Assembly (NCBI GenBank): GCA_027924585.1
Contig: BSBM01000252.1
Location: 9,052,001 to 9,116,000 of the forward strand
Direction of reading: 5' to 3'
Source: Larix kaempferi
Taxonomy: Eukaryota; Streptophyta; Pinopsida; Pinales; Pinaceae
DNA: 64,000 bases
The translations under genes were made by a program, and so were the position numbers. The notes under the pieces are model-generated. The model had not been told where the DNA came from and did no database searches. It saw only the letters and a program-made list of their open reading frames with translations. Shown here piece by piece: positions 12,896 through 24,700 of this stretch (its first letter is position 1; the number at the start of each line of letters is the position of its first letter).

Positions 12896-13950
12896 CAGTA
12901 ATTACACAAAACATTTTTATTATTTTACTTCAAAATTTTGTTGTCAAACAATGGTTTATTGACAAAGTTTCAAAAATATAATTTAAAAACATGCCTTTAA
13001 GAGTGCCACACAATCAAAGCAACAAATTTAAAGTTGCATATTATATCTGTCAGAAAGTTAATGATCATGAACTCACTTTACCTAGGTCAAAAAGTTCTCA
13101 AGCTTCCAATGTAGACATCAAAACTAAAAATTGTCATCAAAATGAAATGACAGATTGACAGGGAACTTTAAAACTTAATGGGTATTCAAAACATTGGTTC
13201 AATCATCATTAATTTTCTTGATGTGAATTGCTCATCAACAAAGTGATTATTGCAAACTCAAAGTTTGTGCAAAAGAATCTTAGATCTAATGGGCTATCAG
13301 CAAAGTCCAATTTAATCTAGTCTTTTAATTTTGGGAAAGATTTCAGCATCCCTTCATTAAGATGCTATAATTGAAGATCACACTCACTGTGATTACTTAT
13401 GTTAATGCAGTCCCCCTTATGTGTAAAAAGCAGGGTTTAAGTACTGTTGGTATCTAGTAGTTTTAACTCCTGCTTGAAGGATCTCAAGTAGGTTAACAAG
13501 AACTTGGCTAGAGAAGAGAATCAAATTTACACAAATCTAGCCACCCCGACCATTCCGCCCTGGGAGAAATTATTGGCGCTCTAGAACATTTGGTATTCCA
13601 AATCGAAGTTACAAAAATCATGTACAGCTAGGCAAGGGTCCAAAAGTAAAAATCAGAAAAAAAATGGGAAATAAAACCATTGAGCAAACAGTTGACCAAA
13701 AACACCCAAATCAGCAACTTATATGCCTAGATGGCACGTACAAAAACCTTTTCCCAAAAAAGGATGTTTTATAAGAAAAATTGTTTCAAGGGCATTTATT
13801 CAGCAATTGGCCACTGATTTGATGAGTCACCAATTCTAGTAAGATTGTTCCAAACCTATGGAGTCGCGTGCTTGCAAGGAACAAAAAAGGTTAACCATGG
13901 CAAACATAGCAACAAAGTGTAGCCATAGCGAGCATATATTGCTATTTGTA
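12896..13950. other. AT-rich intergenic sequence
   Basis: No coding frame, terminal repeat or RNA gene recognised. It is probably flanking sequence between the copia insertion and the CSK 3' side. Confidence 0.5.
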
Positions 13951-14159
13951 ACAACTCTTCCCCAGAAAATTGCTTACCTTACTGTCTCTACAACAACTCT
14001 TCCCCAGAAAATCGCTTACCTTACTGTCTCTGCAACAACTCTTCCCCAGAAAATTGCTTACCTTACTATCTCTACAACAACTCTTCCCCAGAAAATTGCT
14101 TACCTTACTGTCTCTGCAACAACTCTTCCCAGAAAATTGCTTACCTTACTGTGTCTTGC
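13951..14159 (+). repeat. 42-bp minisatellite, five copies
   Basis: Unit starts ACAACTCTTCCCCAGAAAAT and restarts at 13951, 13993, 14035, 14077 and 14119. The fifth copy lacks one C. The period is a multiple of three, so an open frame (repeat TTLPQKIAYLTVSA) spans it, but nothing else suggests coding. Confidence 0.9.
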
Positions 14160-15481
14160 TTTTGGATTTCTTATATCTTGATTTTTTGAAAGCTCTGGAT
14201 TTTTATGATTGTTCTCCTCAACATAATTTAGACTCAGGAAATAGTTGGTTCTCTCTGAAATTATTGGAATTATTGGAATCTTTTTTAACTTTTTGCTGTT
14301 TCGTTTTAATATTTATCTTAATATGTCCCTATTGATGATGATATTAATTACTTCAAACTTTTAGATGATATTATAAATATAAGTATCGAGTATATTTATG
14401 GAGCTATCACATGACCTTATAATTTTTTCAACAGTCTCTTTCAATAAAAGACCCTTCTTGTAAAGGAGCATTCTGTATATGTGTTCTCACACAACAGTGT
14501 AAATTGTCTCGTTTGCCATGCAATTCAATGCTTTATTTATTAAACATCTTAATGATTTATATAATAAATCATTATATCCCAAAAGCAAAGAAGTAACTTG
14601 ATGAATTACTGGTTTTACAATGGCAATTTAGCTCTTACACGATTATTTATAATCCCAATGCCCTCATGGTTTATTTGGATCCAAAAACCTTTTTTTTAAT
14701 GTTTGTTTTGCAAATACCATTAGTTGATGGCGTAGCAATACTAGTTTGCTGTTCTAGTAAAGACTTTAAGGGCCACCAATGTCCTCAACTTTCACTCCAC
14801 AATATAGGTTTCAGAATATAGAACTAAGAACATGTATATAATTAGGTTATGATTAGCACAAACTCATTTAAACTTAGGTCTGATATGCACCTTGATGTTG
14901 TGAAGTTTCAATATATTAGCTTCTTGAAATGAACATGTTCGAGGTTTGCTACCTTGAGGTGCATTTCAATTGATTTAGATGGGACTGCAAATGTCTATCT
15001 TCAATGCACCCAATTCACTGTTTAAATTTAATGCATTGTTACACTGTCACACACAGGAAGAGTTGATCAGTCTTGGATATAATACATTGTTACACTGTCA
15101 CGCACATGAAGAGTTATAAGTCAATCCCATCCCCAAAATGCACTCATAAGTCAATCTCACCCCAAAATGCACCTAGCTTCTCTCAATGTAATAAACATCA
15201 CTGTTTACAATGTACAATATAATCAACTTAAGCATTATCATGACATGCACTTGTGAGGTGCGAAAGGACTTAATATTCTAAAATGACAGAAAAAGGAAGT
15301 GTTCTCTGAAGAAAGAAAGAAACAACAAAAGAACATGACAAACAGCTACATAGGGGAACCCAAGTAGCTTTTGCATTAATATAATTTACAGATAATTGAT
15401 ACAAATTTTAACATTCTGCAAGAATAAAGCAGTATCCAGTTACATTAGTAGCTTTCTACACCTTATCCTTGCTATTTACAA
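14160..15481. other. Downstream flank of CSK
   Basis: Contains the CSK 3' UTR (near 15481) and AT-rich sequence. A short imperfect duplication (GTTACACTGTCAC) lies at 15039 and 15089, and another (CCCCAAAATGCAC) at 15132 and 15161. Nothing else recognised. Confidence 0.5.
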
Positions 15482-15715
15482 CTATTTAGCTCCCTCGGCA
15501 GGAACTGCAGGCAACCAAATTTCAATGTGTGTTCCTCCTGCCCCTAACAATGCATTTGGTAAATAAGGAGATAACATGCGAAGGACGCTACCGTAATGTT
15601 CCAAAATTTCCCGAGCAATAGTAATTCCCGCTACAAAGTTCCACGCAATATTGTCCTGAGCTCTATCTTCCAGAGAGAGCTCTGACCCAAATGGAACCAG
15701 AGAATGCGTTTGAGT
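15482..15715 (-). CDS. CSK: CSK terminal exon, ATP lid and G2 box (234 nt)
   Basis: Starts TQTHSLVPFG after acceptor TTGCAG and runs through WNFVAGITIAREIL and GAGGTHIEIWLP to VPAEGAK and TAG. The 3' UTR lies below 15482; I see no clear poly(A) signal close to the stop. Confidence 0.94.
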   Translation of the reverse strand, partial: TQTHSLVPFGSELSLEDRAQDNIAWNFVAGITIAREILEHYGSVLRMLSPYLPNALLGAGGTHIEIWLPAVPAEGAK

Positions 15716-18700
15716 CTGCAATAAGTTTCCAAACCACTTGATTAGAAAATTAGATATTAGATAATAAAATAAGAATTCCGGATATTCATGTCCATACGAA
15801 CTTGAAAAATCAATCTTAGGCTAAGTTACCAGGATACGGATTCGCCAGATTTTTTAAAACCCAAGATCCGGATACGGCGGGGAAACGGCAAGTACAAAAA
15901 AATATTACAATATTTATATAATAAATAAAAATATAGAGTGACAAATCAAACTATTCATGAAACTCAAGAGTAGAACTATAAGTTATTGCCAAAAAAGAGA
16001 GTTCATGTACCATAACTGATAATTTGATGAGTTGTAACCATGATCGATATTGATAATTTTAAAAACCATTTCAGCATGAACTTGAAGCAGGTCATATTAG
16101 TGTTTTTGTGAGCCACATCCACATGTCCCTATTAGCAGGGAACAATGTGGTTTTCTTGAAGACTATGGAAAGACTACATAACAGTGTAGGTGAAGTGAGC
16201 AACAACATAGCACGTAAAGATAGATCAACCCTTGACAGCAGACCTTGACCATAAAGATAAATCAAATAAAAACATAGAGAGCAGAGCTTGATATTGATAT
16301 ATCAGAGTTCAAGAGCAGATCTTGACATAAGGATAGATCAGACCTTAAGCAGGAATGGGTTTTACAATTTTAGCCATTAGTTGTAGGGTTTTTTAAGTTT
16401 TTCACTAAGTTACCAGGATACGAATACGGATCCAGATACGGATGCGGATCCGGATACAGATCCCCCAGTTTTTTGAAAAGCCAGGATCCGGATACGGCTA
16501 GGATACGTCAAGTACAAAAGATATAATAATATTTTTTAAATTTTAAAAAAAAACATATTCAAAGTTTATAATCAAAACCATTAATGAATCACATCATTAT
16601 AATTGAAATCATTACATAATTGATAATTTATAAATATTAACACTCAAACAATATTGAATGTGCATTTAAAACAAGATTTCAAAACAAATTATTAATTGAA
16701 AATAACCCCTAAAGATGGACTATAGAGTCTTAAATAGAAATCTACAATCTTTAGCTTTGTTGGATGTACAATATAAATATAAACATATAAAATTAATATC
16801 ATTTAATAAATATCATAATAAAAACATATAAGTTTTACTTTATATCAATTTAATATCAGTTATACTTTATATAATACGAATGAAATTATACACATGATTA
16901 ATATATAATATTTCTCTTGTGCCTTTTACCCAAAGCTGAGTCATCCGTATTTTGCCACAGACACGGGTCCATCAAAACTTTCTCCATCTCGCTCAGGGCT
17001 GACTTGACTTAATAGGGTCTCCATTTTTCCATTGAGAATGAAATTCACGAAGAATCACTACCTTTGGGGAAATGACTATAGCCGCCAAACAAAATAGTAT
17101 ATCGCTGCACATTGGGAGGAGATATTTCCGCTAGTTCTTTTACTACCTCCCTAAGAAATCATACACGGCGGGTGCGATATTCCAATACTCGAGTTCAGGT
17201 TATGATGGTGGGATGGGGGCCGATTAGGGTCAAAAAAAACAAACCTGCAGTCTGAGGTAACATGGGCCCACACTGCACAGTCTAACGAATGCATAAAATG
17301 GGCGACTGCATAAAAATCACACACCCGCAGTCTAAACTTCGCTTCAAATCCACGCGGGTGGCGTTTTCCAGTCGGGATCCGTTTAGTTTGGGGTCAAAAT
17401 GCCTTGGATTTGTTTCTTCTTGACCGTATACGTATCCCGATTTATTGGAACCGCTGTCCTAGCGGATCCCGGCGTATTTTAGCGGATCCGGATCCAGATT
17501 CGGTTTAGAACCGTGGATCCGCGGTTTCTGGAACTTTCCCTGACGGATCCGGTAACACAGGTTTTTCATTAAAACAATTTTTTTGGGGGGGATCAATGGG
17601 TCATAGAAGCACTGGAAGTTTCAGGATCCATTTGAAAATTCCAGGAAATGTTTGATTTTTCACAGGATCCGTTTCATTGGACCAGGATACGTTTCCTTCT
17701 ATAGGGGATACGTTTCCATGATGGATCCTAGGTGGATCCGATCCAGATACGTATCGGATCCACGGATCCTAGACACTGGGGTGGTGGATCCGGTAACACA
17801 GATCTTAGGTAAGAAATTACCAAGCCCTGTCAAAGGGGAAGCATGGTCCAAAGTGCCTTTCTCTATATGCAAACTGCTACCACATTGCTCATCAATGTAA
17901 GCCGCGAGGATGAATAAACAGTTTGTTTGTAGTGAAGGGCATAAACTTGTTGCGTTGAGTGTGGGGCATGGGGAAGGGGGCAGGTTTTCGGGACAGATGG
18001 AGGTATCCCAAGGGGTTAGGGATAGCTAAAAAAATAATTTTAAAAAATAAAAAACCATTCTAAACCATAAGACTATAATCCAACTCATCAAATGTAACGA
18101 TTCTTTAATAACAGGTACAATAAACCTTGTCCTGGTGGATATTAACCCCCACCAAAACTAAAAATGATATAGGGTACAAGAACCTATCAAACATGAGAAT
18201 CAAAACTGTTTGTCATCATCATCCCCATCTCAGCAACCTTCCAGTACGCACTGCATAGATAATGTCATGGTTTGAATATTGAACCAATGAATGAAAATTT
18301 TATTTTTGGAGAAACAGTACCACATAACTGTCAATTGGAACAGGGGATATCTAGATGTCATAGTTTGAGATTCGAACTGATGAATGGATATTTTATTTTT
18401 GGAGAACCAGTGCCACATAGGTGCCAATTTGGAACAGGGGAAATCTAGATGTGGACATATGGATGTTCCTGTTTTCTTCAGGGGGCATCGAAGGGATGTG
18501 AGGAATGTCCCCAAGGACATCCCCTTTAAATCCAAAAGTCCTTGGGGGTGGGGAAATGCAGGGGATGTGTTCCTCACGGGTGTGGACAGGTCTTTGTGCG
18601 AGATTGGCATAAACCTAATGATGCATACCCACAAATATGGAACAATATCCTCAGAGGGAATTCAAAATGACGAAGAATAAGGGCCGCCGTACAAATACAG

Positions 18701-21700
18701 TAAGTTGTCCCTCTTCAATGCACAAAAAATGAATAATCACCAAAAGAGAAGGAAGGATATTTAAAATAGTCCTTACAGCACTGTAGTCAGTTAGTTACTC
18801 TACATTGTCCTGTATGACTAATGTAGGTGATATAGTTGTAATAGTCTGCAATGCTAACGACATGAACAAATAAGGACCCTACGGCTTTAGATAAAGCTCC
18901 AGGATTTTTGTGAGCATTAGCAAATTATACTCAAGTCAAAATACATTAAATATTGAGACATCCAATTTGATAGAGGATATTGGACCTACAAGTACCTTGG
19001 ACTTCACTTCTCAGCAAACTTGAACTAGAGCTTACATAAAATTATCTGTAAAGGATGTAAGCTCTGACCTATATTTACTTTGAGAATAGAAAGAAATTTC
19101 ATACTAAACTTTTTTGAATGGGCAAAGGAAAACACTAACATTTGAAATTTGCTCACACGGATTCTCATATAATTCTGGGGCAGTAGCACATCAAAGAAAG
19201 TTTGTGAAAATTCAAGCAAGTTCAAAAGTGTTTCACCCCAAATCATACGAGTGTTTTAAACACATTGAATGCCCCATCTCATTCATAGAAGTCAACATCA
19301 TTCCATTGGAAAGCAGAGCCATATATAGATTCCTGGCCTAAAAGAGGAGAAAACAGATTAAAGGAAGTATTCCACTTGGCAGTAATTGCATCAGCAAGAA
19401 CCCTTGGACATAATATGATAATAGACGAGAGCAAGAATGCATGAAAGACAATATAGTATGGCTATCCAAATAGGAGATTTAAAAGTTTCAAAAGATTAAC
19501 ATGAGAGCTAGAAAAAGAAAAAGAAAGAAAAAAAAAGTATCGAAAAATTTCATGGATGTTGACATCCTCAGTGAAAATCGAAAAATTACTTCAGAGATGA
19601 GATAAAGGTCAGGTAATTTTATTAATATGCACGGAAGACCAAGGAACCAACACGTCACCTACATAGAGGATTCAATAAAAAAAGCAATATTAACATCAAT
19701 GAAATAAGCAGAAAACTCATACAATTTATTGCCACTCCTAATACTCTATAGGAGGAGGATCAGATATGTAAAATGTTTAAATATGAAACAAGAATGAAGT
19801 CAACACTGTAACACTGTATTGCACTTCCTTGCAAGCAATTAAGAATTCCAATCTAAAGAAAAGTCCCTTCAACTGATATCAACACTCTTATCAACCGAAA
19901 ACCTCAATGAAACAGAGAAATTGACAGTGACAATCTGAGACTGTCCAGCATTAGTACAAAAGAATTAAAATTAGAATGATCCATCAGGCCTCTTTAGTGA
20001 GAGTGCACATGCCAATAATACCAGTTTTCTAAGCCTAACAAGACATTCAGAGTACATTACATTGATCATCTTAAGATGAATGTTTGATCCTCACTAGAAG
20101 ACATTTTAAATTTTACTAGATTATAAAGAATCAGAATTTTTGGAGACCTTGTGTAAAAGATTTATTTATTGTAAATCATAGATAGAAGCAAATGCTGCAC
20201 CCAATAATCACCTATGCTGGACCTATAAAAAGTAAGAAAGTTACCATTAAACTCATATCAGGTCCGTTGTCATCAATCACCACAAGAACACCGCCTCCTG
20301 GAGCTTCTGTAGCTTCAACCTTAACCCAACCACCTCCTGGCACTCGCAGCAACGCACTGTCCAATAAATTGCTTAAAGCTTGCCGTAACGCAGTTTCTTC
20401 AATTGCAGCTTGCAACAAAGGAGTGCTTTCTATCAACTGCAATCTTTGCTGCTGGCTGTGAGCTAAAGCATCTCCAGCGTTCACCAGGTCTGATAAGAGC
20501 TTAGATACATTGCAAGGCCTGCCTAACAGAATTAGTGGAATAAATAAAACTGTTTGAACAAGATAATAGGAATACCTCAAAATGCAAACTGATAATATTA
20601 ATTGATATGAATTTATCTATTAGTAATATTTTTGAACTTTTTTTCCAAGGAAAACCTTGCAGGATCCCTCTCCTCTTCCCTGGAATATCCGGATGGAAGG
20701 AAGCTCAACCACCAGCCACAATAGCCACTGGTAACTCCGAGGGACTCAACCGGAATTCAACCTATGGCGTGACCTCCCCATCGGCAACACACCTTGGGTG
20801 GATGGTTCAACCAACTGAGCTAAACCCTTGGGGCCTAAGTTGTAATTGAAATCATAAGGCAAGGTCCAAGATACTTATCACTCATAGATACCATTGCACA
20901 TCCTATAACTAAATTACATTATTATGTCAAGACGAATATTCTATCCATCAAAAAGAAATGTTGTAATATTTCTCAAACAAACCAAAACAACTGAAATTTG
21001 AAACTCAAAACATTTGTTAAAGAATGACAAAATCATGCTTGCACATATACCTGATATCAGATTGTTGTAATGCTGCAAGAGCAAGAGGAGGCATGGGAAG
21101 TTCCAAATCTCCTCTTACTTTAGACCCCAGAGAGAACGCAGTACTTTTTGCATCATAATCATAGTCAGAGAATGCACGTCCTAGCCTTGAGAAAGGATTT
21201 GAACGTACCCTTTGAATTCTATTCAGATCCTCTTCTCGGAAATGCATTAAATTGGCCTGGACACAAATACCATCAGTAAATCATGAGATTTGTTGAATTT
21301 CAGAAGCATGGGAACATAATTAAGAAATATAAGAAGATAGACCATTGATTCTATGTATTTGATAGTAAAATGGTTGTCCATGAACAATCAAGAGCTGCAT
21401 AAAAAGGCCTTTCTACAAAAGAGGTCTGGAAAAAAATCCTACTTCCTTCCAGTCTTAAAAATCAGGGAAATCCTGTTTGCATATAAAAGAAGTGACCAAC
21501 AAAATCAAGGAGGCTACTCAGATGTATGACATTCTTTTATGAAGATCTTGGTCACAACATTTGTTAAAATCAGGACAAAAATCAGACTGTTGTACTTGAA
21601 CAGTCAAAGAATTTTTGTCAAACACTTCACTGCACTCTGGTATTAAGCTTGAACAGTCAAGAAATTAAATATCATATAACTCAGGAAGAAAATTTCAGAG

Positions 21701-24700
21701 TCTGAAATTCAGACCCTGTAAGTTAATATACCGCAAGAAGTGTAGATAGCAGCGGAAAAAATGCATGAACAGCAGGCTGTAAAAATTATTGCAGACACAG
21801 TAGCTCTCGGTCAAATGACCCATTTCAAGAGAAATTTCAATATTGAGCAGTCAAATTCAGAAATGTACAACAAAAGTCATTTCCAGCCATTTTTTCCAGT
21901 ACATAACAGAGAGATTTCATGAAATCTGAGACAAAATTTCACCTCAACATCAGTGCTGTAGTAGACTTTGGAAACCATGCCTTTCAGCCTTCCAAAATTG
22001 ACCAAAAACAGCAAAATCAACTACAGCAGTTTTGCCTTGGAAATCGTGCCCAGTATTTCTGCAGTACAGTCCTCTCAAAACAGACAGCATGCTGCCTAGG
22101 AAAACATGCCACCCAGCTGCCTCGTTTTCTGTGCCACAGCTCAGCTGTATGGCCCTCTCTCTCTCAACTGTATCGACTGTCCACAAATCAGCAGAAACAA
22201 ATCTTGGGAATCGTGCCCACTTTGGAAGCTGCACCCTCCTTGGGAATTGTGTCTCCGCCTGGGGATTCGTGCCCCCTTGCTGTTGCAACACTCTCTCTCT
22301 CAGCTGCTCAATCTCTCCCTCTTGAAACTCGTGCCCTACTTCTCCAGCTCTCTTGGAAAGTGTGTGTAACAATGAAGCCTCAAGTGTCTTTTTATTTCCT
22401 CATTAGGGTAACTGAAAATGACTTTTTATCTTCAATGGTTGAGATTAAATCCAAGCCACAAGACCTAGGGTGGAGATTAAATCCAAGCCACAAGACCTAG
22501 GGTGGAGATTAATTCTCAAGATGACTTAAACTCCCTAAGTCATACTATATTAAATCTCACTTTTCGAAAAGTCACATTTAACCCTAAATATTTAAAAAGC
22601 ACACTTTCTAACTTAAAAGTCACTTTTATAAACGAAAAGTCTATCTCACTTTTAAATTAAAACATCACATTCATAAAGTACTTTAAGAAAGTCACTTTAT
22701 GAAATTTATTGAGACTACATTATTTCGGACTTCTACACCCAGGCACCAGATACAAAAGTACCACCCAAGCTACGAAAAGCTAACACTCCCTCTTAGCGAG
22801 GGAGGTACTCACTGCCATCATCATCAGGTCCCATCCTCAAATCCATCACACTGTTCATAGTAGGAGCTCCCTCTGAACCTGGAACCAACTCTACCACCTA
22901 AACTGAACTCGAATCTGAAGACATCCTTCTGGCAGCGATTTTAAACCCTGAGCTCCTAGGAGAATCCAACCTCCAAATCGAAGCTTCAGCCCTCTCACAC
23001 CAGCCGGTACTCAAGAGAGATTCCCTCTTCAGCGCTATCACACCAACTGGGCCTCCTGCTCCTCTTCCGACTCTGAATCATAGATCGTGGGTTGTCCACC
23101 TAATAAGTTGTACAACTCACCGAACCGATCACCAATCAACTGTCGCTGGATCAATTCTGCTCCCTCTGAGTATATAAAAACATCTCTCAGAACTTCCCTC
23201 TCTGGAAAAATGTACACATGTTCTCTCCGGAAAAAAGTCAAATACCCTGCATCTTCCAAGGCTGACACAGAGAGAGCAAGTTCACACTCAACCCTGGAAC
23301 AAACATAACTCCATCCTGCTCAAGGAGTTCACCCTGTTGAACCTGGAATCTGACTCTCCCAAATCCACGCACTGAACATGTCGTTCCCCCTTCACTCTCA
23401 ACCATCTGGTTTGGATCTGTCTCAGTAATGCTGCGGAATATATGATACATTCTGGTCATGTGACATGAGGCTCCACTGTAAATGAACCAACTACTATTCG
23501 TCACAAATCCATTGTTGTCGGCACTCGATACAATAGAGAACAACGAGAAATCTTTCTCAAACTTTTCCGCAACGTCATCTATCTCTGCAGATGCAACAAC
23601 AATCACATCCTCCTCCTTCTTCTTCTTCTTCTCAGGAAACCGAGAAGCACGATGACCAACTGAGAGCAAGCAAAGCATTTGACTTTGCTCAAGTCCTTCT
23701 TGAATTTCTTCTTCCTCTTAGCAGAAAGAGCAACATTTTCTTCATCAACACCCTCCTTCTGTCCACTGCCTTGAGATCCTTCCCGGATCTCCTCCTGAGT
23801 GAAATCATCCCACAATCTGCCCCAATCTGGAAGATGTTCACGACCAACCACACACTTCATGAAGACTTCCCAATCCTTGGTGAAGCCTTTCAAAGCAATC
23901 CTCACCAACTCAAAATCAGAGATGACCTCCCCAACTGCAGCCAACTCATCTTTCACTTGTGCCACACGGGTAAGATAGGATACTACAACCTCACCCTTGG
24001 CCATCTTGGTCGCATGCAATTTATCCTTGAGTGCCATCTTCCGGTTCTCATTCTTCGCCTCATACAAATTTTTCAGTGTGTCCCACATCTCATAAGTTGT
24101 CTTCTTCTCAGCCAAGTGTGGGATGAGATCGTCCTTAACACCATCCAGAATAACCCTCTGTGCTCTGGCCTCTTTTACTTCATGAATGTCAAGAGCAATA
24201 CGGTCAGCAGTGGTAGGAGTTATCACAATGCTGACATTAACCCACAGTCTGTTTTCTTTAAGTGCAGCAGACACCCTGACTTTCCATTGCAAATAGTTGG
24301 AAATGCCATCGAACCGGTCCTCATATCTGTTGCAAATAACCATCTTTCTCTGCTGTCCAAAAGACAAGTAAACCACAAGCTTCCCTTTCTACCCAACACC
24401 TGCAAATCACTTGCAAATAGTGTCCACCTGCCAACAAGCTGTTAAAACCAGCAAAATAAATTGCCAAAACAACTATATCACTACTGTCCACTCTACCTCA
24501 GAGCCTCTGCTCTGAAACCATGTTAAAATAAGGACAAAAATTAGACTGCTATACTTGAACAGTCAAAGAACTTTTGTCAAACACTTCACTGCACTCTGAT
24601 ATTAAGCTTGAACAGTCAAGAAATTAAATACCATGAAAATTTCAGATCTTGTAAGTTAATATACCGCAAGAAGTGTAAATAGCAGCGGAAAAAATGCATG

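Larger units (their letters stand above)
15716..20244 (-). other. CSK: 4,529-bp intron of CSK
   Basis: Donor GTAACT, acceptor TTGCAG. It contains nested hAT-type elements (15821-17801) and a 93-bp tandem duplication (18265-18450). The rest, 18451-20244, is AT-rich sequence in which I recognise nothing. Confidence 0.85.

Noticed and set aside
13858-14335. Two overlapping frames of 107 and 121 codons
   Set aside because: Produced by the 42-bp repeat, whose length is a multiple of three; no homology.
21919-22500. 193-codon plus-strand frame in family C LTR
   Set aside because: Lies wholly within an LTR, and overlapping frames on both strands are equally open; no domain.
23591-24445. 284-codon plus-strand frame
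   Set aside because: Antisense shadow of family C gag.
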